Source: Spirulina sp. SIO3F2 (GTDB lineage Bacteria; Cyanobacteriota; Cyanobacteriia; Cyanobacteriales; Spirulinaceae). From it: a stretch of DNA of 41,624 nucleotides. Shown piece after piece: positions 1 to 8,974 of this stretch. Below the pieces are notes generated by a model. It worked only from the letters and a program-made list of their open reading frames with translations. It made no database searches and had not been told where the DNA came from. The position numbers and the translations under genes are program-made. The first letter of the stretch is position 1; each line of letters starts with the position of its first letter. The stretch covers positions 1 to 41,624 of the forward strand of contig JAAHHN010000032.1 in the NCBI GenBank assembly GCA_010672165.1, in the 5' to 3' direction.

Positions 1-56
1 TTTAAAGAGCATTTGGGCAGTTATTGCCTGAGCCTGGAGGGGAGTTTGAACCAGCA

Positions 57-1481
57 TCAAGTTTTCTCCTGTGGAAATTCTGCTTGTAAGTGGTGAGCTA
101 TCGCACCGATCTGCTCAAACAGGCGATCGAGGTCGGTGCATTGGGTTTGGTTGTTGCAAATCACCAGCCGGAAAATGATGTGCTTACCAATACGGGCGTA
201 GTTCACCATCGCCAACCCCTTCTGCAACAAGACTTGTCGAACGCGTAAGGTGAGCTGATTGGCATCCTGGTCTGGGCTTTGAGGCAACACTCGGAAACAG
301 AGGTTCAGCGATTCGCGGGGAGTCACCAATTCCAGATACGGCTGGTTACGGATAAGACACTCAGCATAGGCTGCCAACTCAAAGTAATGGTTAATCAGGG
401 CTGCCCAACCGCGATCGCCCAGATGATGCCACGCTAACCAGAGCTTCACTGCATCTACCCGCCGTCCGCAATGCATCGTGCTCGGCCCCAAATCCACGGG
501 TTCGGATTCATCCGCATGGAAAATATAGTCTGTTCCTTGGGTCGAGAAGGTATTGAGTAGCTGCCCCCGCTGCTTCACCAGCAGCACTGAACACATCAGC
601 GTCATCCCCATCATCTTGTGCGCATCCCAAACGACAGAGTCGGCTAGCTCCACGCCCCGCATCAGCTCACGGTGTTTAGGGCTCAAGAGCACCGATGCCC
701 CCCAAGCGCCGTCCACATGGAACCATAGCCCCTCCCGTTGGGCCACGGCTGCAATTTCGGTTAAGGGGTCATAGGCTCCGCGCACGGTTGTCCCGGCTGT
801 ACCAGCCACAAAAAACGGCTGCGCCCCAAGGCTGTGGGCTTTGGTGATGAGCGATTCTAATTCTGCTACATTCAGTTTGCCCTGGGCATCAGTGGGCACA
901 GCCCAGAGTTGGTTGGTTCCTAAACCTAAAAGATGGGCGGCTTTGGCAAAGGAGTAGTGAGAATCAGCCGAAACAAACGCAATTAACGGGGGGGCATTGA
1001 GCATGCCGTCTTGCTTAAGCGTCGGCATGGCACGATGACGGGCGATCGCCATCGCCATCAGGTTGCCATTGCTGCCCCCTGTGGTGAATTGTCCGTCAGG
1101 GTGGGTGAAGCCGATCAGTTCACCCAGCTTGGTGATCAAGGCTTGCTCAATCAGGGTCGCCACGGGAGCAACCTCATAGGTATACATTGAGGTATTGGTG
1201 GCGCTAGTGAGCAGTTCTCCCATCAGACAAGCGCCATTGACACCACCCCAAAGCTGATTGAAATAACTAGGGTGAGCAGTTTTAACGGCATGGTGTAAGT
1301 ACGCCGCGGTCTCAATTTTCAGGTCGGCTAGGGGTTTGCCCTCAGCAGGGAGGTTGAGGGGGAGGCGATCGCGTAGTTGAGCGGGGTCAAGAGGCTGGCT
1401 AACAGGGTGGGATGGGGTTGATTGGGCAAAAAAGGTTTCAAGTTGGTGCAGCAAGTCGGAATAGTCGGCGGCGTTGAACAT
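57..1481 (-). CDS. PLP-dependent group II decarboxylase (glutamate/cysteine-sulfinate type)
   Basis: This is a soluble pyridoxal-phosphate enzyme expected to decarboxylate an acidic or aromatic amino acid. Of 474 residues, a TYEVAPVATLIEQ block (about 101-113) and TTGGSNGNLMAM (about 133-144) form the front of the PLP pocket. H175 stacks on the cofactor, D257 in the VDGAWGAS motif contacts the pyridine nitrogen, and K289 in DAHKMMG is the Schiff-base lysine. The CGRRVD and KLWLAW blocks that follow are typical of the animal-type glutamate, cysteine-sulfinate and aspartate decarboxylases. The length is normal for the family. The substrate cannot be told from sequence by eye: glutamate, aspartate, cysteine sulfinate or diaminobutyrate are all possible. 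It stands alone; the next gene is divergent. Family is certain, substrate is not. Confidence 0.88.
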   Translation of the reverse strand: MFNAADYSDLLHQLETFFAQSTPSHPVSQPLDPAQLRDRLPLNLPAEGKPLADLKIETAAYLHHAVKTAHPSYFNQLWGGVNGACLMGELLTSATNTSMYTYEVAPVATLIEQALITKLGELIGFTHPDGQFTTGGSNGNLMAMAIARHRAMPTLKQDGMLNAPPLIAFVSADSHYSFAKAAHLLGLGTNQLWAVPTDAQGKLNVAELESLITKAHSLGAQPFFVAGTAGTTVRGAYDPLTEIAAVAQREGLWFHVDGAWGASVLLSPKHRELMRGVELADSVVWDAHKMMGMTLMCSVLLVKQRGQLLNTFSTQGTDYIFHADESEPVDLGPSTMHCGRRVDAVKLWLAWHHLGDRGWAALINHYFELAAYAECLIRNQPYLELVTPRESLNLCFRVLPQSPDQDANQLTLRVRQVLLQKGLAMVNYARIGKHIIFRLVICNNQTQCTDLDRLFEQIGAIAHHLQAEFPQEKT

Positions 1482-1637
1482 GCGTAAGTCCCTGGAGTTT
1501 GCATCTGCACATTACTAGCAAAATCCAGAAACCTGAAGCTCATCTTTACGCGCTGCAAGGGAACACTGAGAGGATGCTGATCGGGGTCTCATGACTTACA
1601 GTGGTCATTAAACCTGTCTGTTGAAGCACTGCTACTC

Positions 1638-2108
1638 ATGATTGACCTATTCCCCAGCTATGCTGATCTGGCGAAGGCCTCACTGATGTTAATCGCCTTG
1701 TCCTTAATTCTGGAACGCGGACTATCTGTGGTCTTCGAGTACCGCTGGTATGCAAAATACTTTACTGGCAAAGGGCTCAAAACCCCGATCGCGTTTGCCT
1801 TAGCCTGGGCTATTTGCGCCAGCTATTCCTTTGATATCGTGCAAATTTTATTCGTCAAAGCTCACAGCACCATCGCAGGAACATTCCTAACTGCAGCAGT
1901 GGCAGCAGGGGGAAGCAAGGTAGCGATTTCGCTCTTTCAAGGGGTGTTGGGGCTGAGTAATCTAGCCCAAACGGAGCGTCATCATGCGATCATCAGTCAG
2001 GCCCAAGCTAAAACCAAGCAAGCTGAGGCGGACAAAGCCGAGTCTGAGGCACGCATTGTGGAAGCCCAAGCACGAGTTAAAGCGGTTATGCAGAAAACTG
2101 AAAACTGA
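1638..2108 (+). CDS. Small membrane protein with C-terminal coiled coil, unknown function
   Basis: I do not recognise a named family. The 156-residue protein has hydrophobic segments at about 10-28, 50-70 and 80-100, consistent with two or three membrane passes. A charged, Ala/Glu/Lys/Gln-rich helix follows at about 112-153 (KTKQAEADKAESEARIVEAQ) and should form a coiled coil on one side of the membrane. The layout resembles small holin-like or membrane-anchored scaffold proteins, but this is shape only. It is divergent from the decarboxylase with about 150 bp between, and is followed by a repeat-rich spacer. Clean coding sequence without stops and an amphipathic tail make it likely to be real. 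Confidence 0.7.
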   Translation: MIDLFPSYADLAKASLMLIALSLILERGLSVVFEYRWYAKYFTGKGLKTPIAFALAWAICASYSFDIVQILFVKAHSTIAGTFLTAAVAAGGSKVAISLFQGVLGLSNLAQTERHHAIISQAQAKTKQAEADKAESEARIVEAQARVKAVMQKTEN

Positions 2109-2458
2109 GAAGCCCAACACTAAAACTTTGGAGTCTTGAACGGATGCCCGTCAGTCCATGTATGGAAGTTAAGAAAATAATCTGGTAATTCTGTAGCGCG
2201 GGCATCTCGCCCGCCACAGGCTGATCAAATACTTGTTATTACAGAACTAATTTTCCACCCTTCATCAGGAGACCCTATTCTATATACTTCCTCGTGTCAC
2301 GGCGGAGCCGTGACACGCATCGTTCGCGGCTCTGCTGCCTCCAGAGCACAGCAAACCTCGGAGTGATGAGAGGCCGAGCCGCCCAAATTGCATTACCAGG
2401 CTTCTGCCTGGTAATGAGCAATACTCTAAAATCCCTAAAATTAAGCCTTGACACTGCA
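2109..2458. repeat. Gene-free spacer packed with dispersed palindromic repeats
   Basis: Three unrelated palindromes sit in this 350-bp spacer. At 2193-2219 lies a GC-rich unit containing GCGGGCATCTCGCCCGC, which recurs in inverted form at 11926-11952. At 2293-2317 perfect 11-bp arms (CGTGTCACGGC) flank GGA. At 2391-2416 perfect 11-bp arms (CATTACCAGGC) flank TTCT. Units of this kind are common in cyanobacterial spacers. The two short ORFs read through here (about 2275-2482, both strands) are made of these palindromes and are not believed. The last hairpins lie just past the 3' end of the kinase gene and may help end its transcript. Confidence 0.8.
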
Positions 2459-3751
2459 CTAGAGCGCTTCATCACCATTTAAGGGGAGTACAATTGTAAA
2501 TGTCGTCCCTTGTCCCAATTCCGATTGCACTGTTAACTTACCACCATGCTGTTGAGCAATAATCTGCTGACAAATGGAGAGCCCTAAACCGGTGCCTTTG
2601 CCCACGGGTTTGGTGGTAAACATGTAGTCAAATACTTGGGCTTGGGTTTGAGCTGACATACCTGGCCCGTTATCGCTAATTTGAATTTTAAGACAGTTTT
2701 TTTCATCCAATTGACTGGTGCGAATCGTGATCTGTGGAGCTAGGTTCGCTGTTGGTGCGGTGGCAATTTGTTCATCCAAGGCATCGATCGCATTCGCCAG
2801 CAAATTCATAAACACCTGATTGAGTTGTCCTGGATAGCACTTCAGCTCTGGCACATTGCCAAAATCACAATGAATTTGGAACTCAGGTCGCTCATTATTC
2901 GCCTTGAGACGGTGATTCAAAATCAGTAATGTGCTTTTGAGTCCATCTTCAACATTAAACAGCACTTTATTTGTTTGATCAGCACGAGCAAATACGCGCA
3001 GCGAATGACTAATATTGACAATCCGTTGCGTCCCCACCCGCATTGATTGCAACACCTGAGGTAAGTCCTCCCGGAGGTAAGGTAAATCAATGTCTTCTGC
3101 ATGTTCGGCTACAGCCGTTGGTGACTCAGGAATCTCCTCTTCATAGAGGTCAAGATGTTCGATGAGATCATCAATATAGTCTTCCAAATGCTCCAAATTA
3201 CCATCAACAAAACTGATGGGATTGTTGATTTCATGGCCAATCCCCGCAACCAATTGACCTAAGCTGGAGAGTTTTTCGCTCTGAATCACCTGGAGCTGAG
3301 ACTGCTTCAGTTGCTCGACGGTTTGATTAAGCTGCTTCGTCCGCTCATCTACTTTTTGTTCTAAGGTTTGGGTGAGTTGTCGCAGCTTGAGGTGGATTTT
3401 AACCCGGGCAATCACTTCTTCCTTATTAAAAGGCTTGGTGATGTAATCCACTGCCCCCAGCGAGAGACCCTTGACTTTCTCATTAGCATCATTGAGCGCA
3501 GTCATGAAGATAACGGGGATATCTTCGGTTTTAGGATTCTGCTTGAGGCGGCTACAGGTCTCAAAACCATCGAGTTGCGGCATCATGACATCGAGCAAAA
3601 TGAGATCGGGATTCGCATAAGCCGCTTGCTCAATGGAGGACGCGCCATCAATGGCTACCAATACCTCCCAACCGGCGGGGGCGATCGCTTCCGAGAGCAC
3701 AGCCAAATTGGTGGGGTTATCATCCACAATCAGAATCGTTGCATCAGTCAT
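2459..3751 (-). CDS. Hybrid REC-histidine kinase
   Basis: A cytoplasmic two-component protein in which an N-terminal receiver controls a C-terminal kinase. Receiver: residues about 5-122, with the acidic pair D10/D11 in LIVDDN, phospho-acceptor D54 in ILLDVMMP and K106 in YITKPF. A coiled-coil linker covers about 122-158. The dimerisation helix carries H173 in LVAGIGHEINNP. The ATPase domain shows an N box (NLLANAID), a G1 box (ISDNGPGMS) and a G2 box ([10 protein letters not shown]) near the C-terminus. There is no membrane segment or other sensor, so the input should be phosphotransfer. It lies 146 bp downstream of the CHASE2 kinase on the same strand and may take phosphate from it. Its transmitter closely matches those of the kinases at 17.4 and 33.6 kb. 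Confidence 0.93.
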   Translation of the reverse strand: MTDATILIVDDNPTNLAVLSEAIAPAGWEVLVAIDGASSIEQAAYANPDLILLDVMMPQLDGFETCSRLKQNPKTEDIPVIFMTALNDANEKVKGLSLGAVDYITKPFNKEEVIARVKIHLKLRQLTQTLEQKVDERTKQLNQTVEQLKQSQLQVIQSEKLSSLGQLVAGIGHEINNPISFVDGNLEHLEDYIDDLIEHLDLYEEEIPESPTAVAEHAEDIDLPYLREDLPQVLQSMRVGTQRIVNISHSLRVFARADQTNKVLFNVEDGLKSTLLILNHRLKANNERPEFQIHCDFGNVPELKCYPGQLNQVFMNLLANAIDALDEQIATAPTANLAPQITIRTSQLDEKNCLKIQISDNGPGMSAQTQAQVFDYMFTTKPVGKGTGLGLSICQQIIAQQHGGKLTVQSELGQGTTFTIVLPLNGDEAL

Positions 3752-3897
3752 ATCATCAACAGAAGTTGGAGTTTAACTAGATTGGTAATCTGGGTTTTTG
3801 GCGGTTGCTCTCAACAACTTGCGCTAATTCGGTGGCAATCAAGGTGCATCTGACTCTGTGCAAGAGAGATATCTCTTCCGTTTGAGCTGTGCCTATC

Positions 3898-6690
3898 TTA
3901 ATCATATATAGAATGTAAGAGATCCTGAATAGCTTTGATTTGAAAGCCATCAGCAAGAGCTGTAACCTGTTGGCTAAAGGCCTGTAGACCCTGATCTTGA
4001 GCTTGTAGATTCTGTACCGATGCCTTAATTGCCTTGAGATTGCCCCGCATCGCCAGGTGCAGGAGTTCTTCTGTGATTTCTGGGGATGGTACTTTGTTGA
4101 CCGTTGAACTGGCGACTGGATCAGGGGTTTCAAGATGAGGGTCAGCGACTGCCTCCACAGCATATTGCCATTCCAGCGCCAGACAAGCCCCTAATTCTTG
4201 GAGGAGTTGATTGAGTTCAATCGGTTTGGGCACAAAGGCACAACTCCCAGCCGCGATCGCCTGGTTACGGGTGTCAGCAAACACATTGATAGACGAGGTT
4301 ATAATCGGCAAGGATTGCTCTTTAACCAAATCTTGTAATTGGGGAATGAGTTGTAGCCCCGGAAAATGTGGCGTTGCTAAATCGACCAAGGCTACATCGG
4401 GGTGAACCTCTTGAGCAATTTGCAATGCTTGTTCATTGCCACGTGCTGTTAAACAGAGAAAACCCAATGGTTCGAGCATATTCAGCAGCAAAGTGCGATC
4501 GCTACTGGATTCATCCACAATCAACAAGCAAGGTTTAATCTCACCCGCAATCCCAACAATATGAGGGCTTTCTACCTGTACTGCTGAGGTTTCAGATTCA
4601 ATAATCGCCGCATCGAGATCAAACCAAAAGCGACTGCCTTCATCCAGTTGACTCTCTAGGTTGAGTTCACTGCCCATCAAGCGCACCAGCTTACGGCTAA
4701 TGGCCAAACCAAGACCTGTACCTGCCGCTTTTTGATGCTGCTCCCCAGCCTGCTCAAAGGGTAAAAAGATCGCCTCCTGACGTTTTGGAGCAATACCAAT
4801 ACCTGTATCTTCAACGGCAAACTGCAAACAAACCCATTGGATGGGTTCGGATGGCATTGATTCTGGCAATAGTAGCGTTGGCGGTGGTGTTGCATCCGGC
4901 CCGAGCGGGAGTGATTGAATACTCAAAGTAACCGTACCCTGAGTGGTGAATTTAATGGCATTGCCGAGCAAGTTGATCAATACTTGCCGCAGCCGTTTGG
5001 GATCAGCATAAATCTGGGCGGGTAGGTCAGCATTGGGTTGATAGATAAATTGAATCCCCTTGGCTTCAGCCCGAATTTGGCAAATTTCGGCAATATTACT
5101 GACCAGCCGATCGAGAGCGATCGCGGTTCCATAAATTTCGACCTTGCGGGCTTCGATCTTAGAGAGGTCTAAGATGTCGTTGATCAGGGTCAGCAAATGT
5201 TCCCCACATTGATGAATGGTTCGAATGCCCTTTTTTTGGAGAGGTTCTAGGGTTTCGGCACGCTCAAGAATTTGGGCATACCCCAAAATCCCATTCAAGG
5301 GGGTGCGCAGTTCATGACTCATACTGGCTAGGAATTCGCTTTTGGCCTGGTTGGCGTCTTCCGCCACTTGCTTGGCATGGGCTAGTTCTTGGGTACGCTC
5401 TTGTACTTTGGCTTCTAGGGTTTTAGAGTAATCAGACAACGCTGCATTGGCATCGACTAGACATTTGTGTTTATAGATATTGGTCGCTCCCACAACCCCG
5501 AGCAGAAACGCTAATCCCGGTACGGTTACCGGCAAGACAATTCCCACCATAAAGGTTAAATAGCTACTCCCGAGGAGTGCACCTAAGCTAAAACTGGTGG
5601 CCAGCAAAATTGGACTTTGCCAGGGATTACCTTGATCAATGCGGAAGCGTCGCGCCAGTAACCAGGTGCCACCGGTTCCGAAACTTGTCCAGAGCATAAT
5701 CCAGAGCCATTGGCCTGGCCACGTAAAGCTGCGCAATGGAGGACGTCCTTCGAGTGCACTATAGAGGAGCTGGCTGGCAATATTCGCATGGATAATGACG
5801 CCTGGGGTGGGGCGGCCTGCTCGGAGTAATCGTGTGCTGTAAGGTGTCCCAAAAAAGTCGTTGGTGCTATCCGCTACTGACCCAATCAACACCATACGAT
5901 CGCGCATCAGGTCATCGGCGACTCGCCCTGCCAGAAGATCCCGTACCGAAACTCGTGTGTAATGGTGGGTGTCCCCTGACCAATTGAGCAGGATTTGATA
6001 TCCCCCGAGCTCAGCGTCCGGATAGCCTGCTGCTCGCTGCCGCAGGGGGACAAAGCGAGTTCTTTCCAGTTGAAAGATTTGGCGGTCGAGATTCACAGGC
6101 TCTAGGGTAATGTCATGAATTTTGCCGAGATGTTGGAGGGCAACACTGGCCCCCAAGCTCAACTTCAACGCATCACCATCTTCGGCATCAAGGACTGAGA
6201 GTAGCCCCCGCCGTACGGTGCGATCAGCATCAAGCACTAGATCTGCCAGTGCGACTTGACCTTGCTCTGACAAGACAGGGGGCGGGGCAACCCGAGCCCC
6301 GGTTACTTTTTCTACCCCCACCAGTTCCGGCAGGGTACGATACAGCTCAAGGAGCATTTCATGACCGGGTTCTTCGGGTAAATCTCGATAGAGATCCATG
6401 CCAATCACACTGGGATCTTGAGCATGAATTTTTTGCAACAACCGGGCCAAATCTTGATCGGTAATAGGCCAGTCCCCTAATTCCTGAATATCTTGCTCAT
6501 CAATCGTGACGATCACAATATCTGTTTCGACACGGTTCGAGGATTGCGATCGCACCCATTGATCTCGAACTGCCCATTCAATCAAATTCAATAGACCCGA
6601 ATGATTGACGGCAATCATGGATATCATAATGCCGAACGAGAGCACACTGATCGGTTTAAATTGTGCAAGTTGAGAGAAAAGCCGCCGCAT
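3898..6690 (-). CDS. CHASE2-domain hybrid histidine kinase
   Basis: A membrane sensor kinase of 930 residues. TM1 is at about 13-35. A CHASE2 extracytoplasmic sensor follows (about 45-320) with typical VIVTIDEQDI, VIGMDLYRD, VLIGSVADSTNDFF and GVIIHANIASQ blocks. Three closely spaced membrane helices lie at about 325-405. After a short coiled coil come a HisKA domain with H459 in SMSHELRTPLNG, and an ATPase domain with DTGIGI (628-633) and GTGLGLAIS (657-665). A C-terminal receiver has D770 in VALVDLATP and K822 in FVPKP; its acidic pair is D-E rather than D-D. A roughly 90-residue helical tail ends the protein and is unassigned. The ligand of CHASE2 is unknown. It lies upstream of the REC kinase and downstream of the DUF928 gene on the same strand. 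Confidence 0.94.
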   Translation of the reverse strand: MRRLFSQLAQFKPISVLSFGIMISMIAVNHSGLLNLIEWAVRDQWVRSQSSNRVETDIVIVTIDEQDIQELGDWPITDQDLARLLQKIHAQDPSVIGMDLYRDLPEEPGHEMLLELYRTLPELVGVEKVTGARVAPPPVLSEQGQVALADLVLDADRTVRRGLLSVLDAEDGDALKLSLGASVALQHLGKIHDITLEPVNLDRQIFQLERTRFVPLRQRAAGYPDAELGGYQILLNWSGDTHHYTRVSVRDLLAGRVADDLMRDRMVLIGSVADSTNDFFGTPYSTRLLRAGRPTPGVIIHANIASQLLYSALEGRPPLRSFTWPGQWLWIMLWTSFGTGGTWLLARRFRIDQGNPWQSPILLATSFSLGALLGSSYLTFMVGIVLPVTVPGLAFLLGVVGATNIYKHKCLVDANAALSDYSKTLEAKVQERTQELAHAKQVAEDANQAKSEFLASMSHELRTPLNGILGYAQILERAETLEPLQKKGIRTIHQCGEHLLTLINDILDLSKIEARKVEIYGTAIALDRLVSNIAEICQIRAEAKGIQFIYQPNADLPAQIYADPKRLRQVLINLLGNAIKFTTQGTVTLSIQSLPLGPDATPPPTLLLPESMPSEPIQWVCLQFAVEDTGIGIAPKRQEAIFLPFEQAGEQHQKAAGTGLGLAISRKLVRLMGSELNLESQLDEGSRFWFDLDAAIIESETSAVQVESPHIVGIAGEIKPCLLIVDESSSDRTLLLNMLEPLGFLCLTARGNEQALQIAQEVHPDVALVDLATPHFPGLQLIPQLQDLVKEQSLPIITSSINVFADTRNQAIAAGSCAFVPKPIELNQLLQELGACLALEWQYAVEAVADPHLETPDPVASSTVNKVPSPEITEELLHLAMRGNLKAIKASVQNLQAQDQGLQAFSQQVTALADGFQIKAIQDLLHSIYD

Positions 6691-7110
6691 TGTTTAATCT
6701 GTTAATCTTTCCCATTACTACAGATCGGGAACGCCTATCCTAATATTCTGGAGGAGAATGCCCAAAAAGAACCATTGTGGGAGGATTACAAGAGTTTCGA
6801 ATCTAGGAGCTGCCATCAAGTAGATTTCAGACTATTGCTGTGACTGATTGACAGGCCCTTTTTCTGTTTTTGGAGTGAGCGTTCTATCCCTTATTCCATG
6901 AGATCTCTGGTGTTAACTGACGACACACCCTCGCTTGATCAGAAGCTTTGCGCCAGTGGGACTGACTCATCAAATCTGTATATGTTGATATTGGGTCTAA
7001 CTGAGTTCAATGATCCGCACTCTATTTCAGGAGAGAATCCTCAATGTTGTTCAGTATTTGTCTTTTTAGCGGCTCCTGGCTGTCCTTTGTATTGTCAGAT
7101 AGACAGAACA
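6691..7110. other. Spacer without a convincing gene
   Basis: About 420 bp between the DUF928 gene and the CHASE2 kinase, both on the minus strand. A 73-codon reading frame on the plus strand (6898-7119) has no family resemblance and runs into the hairpin, so it is not called. The spacer probably carries the CHASE2 kinase promoter. I see no ribosome-binding site close to the kinase ATG. Confidence 0.5.
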
Positions 7111-7155
7111 GTCCCTTAGCTTGGTATCAGCGCCTGTGATACCAAGCTAAGGGAC
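7111..7155 (-). terminator. Strong hairpin, likely terminator of the DUF928 gene
   Basis: Perfect 19-bp arms at 7111-7129 and 7137-7155 (left arm GTCCCTTAGCTTGGTATCA) are separated by a 7-base loop. It starts 50 bp past the stop of the minus-strand DUF928 gene. On that strand it is followed only by a weak T-rich run (TGTTCTGTCTATC), so it may act as a terminator or as a 3'-end stabiliser. It argues against simple co-transcription of DUF928 with the CHASE2 kinase. Confidence 0.75.
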
Positions 7156-7204
7156 GATCAACAATCCAAACGTTCGGTCTCGCTACCCCGGATTATGCAG
7201 ATAC

Positions 7205-8491
7205 CTATTGGATATGAGCGTAGGTCGTGATGGGTGCATTGAGCATGACCTCAAGCCCAACCGAGTTTAGCAATTCTTGCCAATGGGCTTCAAGTTCGGC
7301 TGAGTCGGGTTGAGCAATCCGTAGCGTATTCAGGGTGGCGATCGCATCGTACCAAATACCTGAACTCGCTAAAGCCGCAGCATAGTCCAAAGTCTCACCC
7401 TGTGCCCCAGCTTGGGTGACTGCTACTGGGGGGGCAACTCGCTCAATCCAAGCACTCACAAAGGGACTTGCGGGCACAAGGTGCTCATCGAATTGCAAGG
7501 CGACATACCACTGATAATATTGACCCATCGCTAATTCAGGCACATCAGCCGGGAGTTGAATGGCAATGACGCCTGCCTGGTGCACATTGGGCAGAACTTG
7601 TTCATAAACCAGTGCTCCAGATTCGTCTTTGAGGCGAAAAACGCCAGATTGAGCGGCGGATTCCGGCAGATAAAAGAAGAAGGTGGGATGACCCGAGACC
7701 GTTGATCCTGAAGACACACCTGGCATGAGAGAAAGCATTTGGTTCGGCAACTGCGAATTGTCATTGCCAGAACTCGTCAATGGTGATGGTGCAAGAAACA
7801 CGGCATCGGGCAGAGCCTCAACTTGTCGCGGGGTGCGGCTGGCACCACTCACACTATCTTCTGGCGCACTCCGACCCGAAGCAGGGATAAATTCATATTC
7901 ACCCCGAGACGAACCACTTTCAGCTTGCGCGGGGCGGGGTTGTTCGCTGCTGGGAATAAATTCGTATTCACCCCGAGAGCCGCCACTATGACCCTGACTG
8001 GGAGCTTGACTATCGCTGGCGGGAATAAAATCATATTCACCCCGAGAAGCGCCCCCTTCTCCTTGTCTGGGAGTGGGACTGTTGGGTGAAGGGATAAAGT
8101 TGTATTCACCCCGAGAAGCGCCGCCCTCTCCCTGTCTGGGGATGCCCGACTCTGAAGCAGGAATAAACTCATATTCACCCCGAGAAGCGCCCCCTTCTCC
8201 TTGTCTAGGCGCTTGGCTATCCGAATCGGGAATAAATTGCAGCTCCCCCCGGGACGCGCCGCCTTGACCTTGACTAGGCGCCTGGCGATCAGGGGCAGGC
8301 ACAAAATCGAAATTACTCAATGTGCTCCGAGAAGCCCCGCCTTGGCCATCTTGTGGAGCAGCAGTATCGCTAGCGGGGATGAAGGCGATCGCCTCGACTG
8401 ATTGAGGGATTACACTGCCCAAGAGGGCGGCTCCCACAACAAGAAGCTGACCGACGGGCCGGGTCAGTATATGAGCAATAAAGGGTTTCAT
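7205..8491 (-). CDS. DUF928 exported protein with eight-fold N-terminal repeat
   Basis: A secreted or periplasmic cyanobacterial protein of unknown biochemical role. A signal peptide spans about residues 1-34 (hydrophobic LLVVGAALLG core). Residues 37-219 hold eight copies of a 23-residue unit with the pattern YxFIPxSxxxxPRQGxGGASRGE; the first and last are degenerate. The DUF928 domain proper follows: SGHPTFFFYLPES (about 266-278), AGVIAIQLP, YYQWYVALQFD, then a helical end with GIWYDAIATLNTLR and WQELLNSVGLEVML. In other family members a motif like GGASR usually occurs once after the signal peptide; here it appears to have been multiplied. DUF928 genes are often found near CHASE2-domain genes, as here. 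Domain call firm, function unknown. Confidence 0.9.
   Translation of the reverse strand: MKPFIAHILTRPVGQLLVVGAALLGSVIPQSVEAIAFIPASDTAAPQDGQGGASRSTLSNFDFVPAPDRQAPSQGQGGASRGELQFIPDSDSQAPRQGEGGASRGEYEFIPASESGIPRQGEGGASRGEYNFIPSPNSPTPRQGEGGASRGEYDFIPASDSQAPSQGHSGGSRGEYEFIPSSEQPRPAQAESGSSRGEYEFIPASGRSAPEDSVSGASRTPRQVEALPDAVFLAPSPLTSSGNDNSQLPNQMLSLMPGVSSGSTVSGHPTFFFYLPESAAQSGVFRLKDESGALVYEQVLPNVHQAGVIAIQLPADVPELAMGQYYQWYVALQFDEHLVPASPFVSAWIERVAPPVAVTQAGAQGETLDYAAALASSGIWYDAIATLNTLRIAQPDSAELEAHWQELLNSVGLEVMLNAPITTYAHIQ
7835..8383 (-). repeat. Eight tandem 69-bp coding repeats in the DUF928 gene
   Basis: The DNA copies of the 23-residue unit keep near-identical cores (for example CCCCGAGAAGCGCC on the plus strand, several times). 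This suggests recent amplification under selection for the protein motif FIPxS...GGASRGE. Unit length is constant from unit 2 to unit 7. It is coding, without CRISPR-like spacers. Confidence 0.9.
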
Positions 8492-8540
8492 GGCGTTTTT
8501 CGAGATCTCCGGTATGAACAGTCGCTAGATGGCACAGGAT

Positions 8541-8611
8541 GGTAATGCGAACCCTATACTCAAGGATTCATAGGCTCAACCGAAACTCACATACCAAACA
8601 TATACGTAAGT
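8541..8611. repeat. Duplicated ~70-bp element, copy A
   Basis: It shares ordered blocks with copy B at 8975-9046: GTAATG, CAAGGATT, GGCT(C/T)AACCG(A/G)AACT and an identical ACATATACGTAAGT. Blocks keep a 435-436 bp offset. Copy A lies directly upstream of the minus-strand DUF928 gene. Confidence 0.75.
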
Positions 8612-8974
8612 GATTGCTAGAATCATATTACTAAATTTCTATGATTCTAGCTCTTAATCTCAATTTAACTCAAAGTGTTCTACATGATTCCTCATGAAAA
8701 AACTTACCGATGCCAACGGCTGTGATCACTGTCACATTGCTTGATGAAACGACCTTCTTCACTAATATTAGCGGTTGGGCAATAGCTAGGGCTGTAGTAT
8801 CCTTGCCAAGGTGGAGTAGACTCTAGATTAGATTGAGGTGCGAAACCCAACAGCAGTAAGCATCATGGGAGTTTATTCCCTGAGTTGTTGAGTGCCTTAA
8901 TCAAGGTGTGTCATGCATTAGAGTTGGATAAGCTTGCTGAGGTCTCCAGGAGAAACAGCTCTTAGGGAGTCAGA

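Noticed and set aside
3368-3853. 161-codon plus-strand ORF
   Set aside because: Opposite the receiver domain of the REC kinase.
7835-8383. Regular ~69-bp repeats that might be taken for a CRISPR array
   Set aside because: They are in frame, have no unique spacers and encode a regular peptide motif.
8694-8744. 16-codon frame with CDHCH
   Set aside because: Too short, and the motif can be chance.
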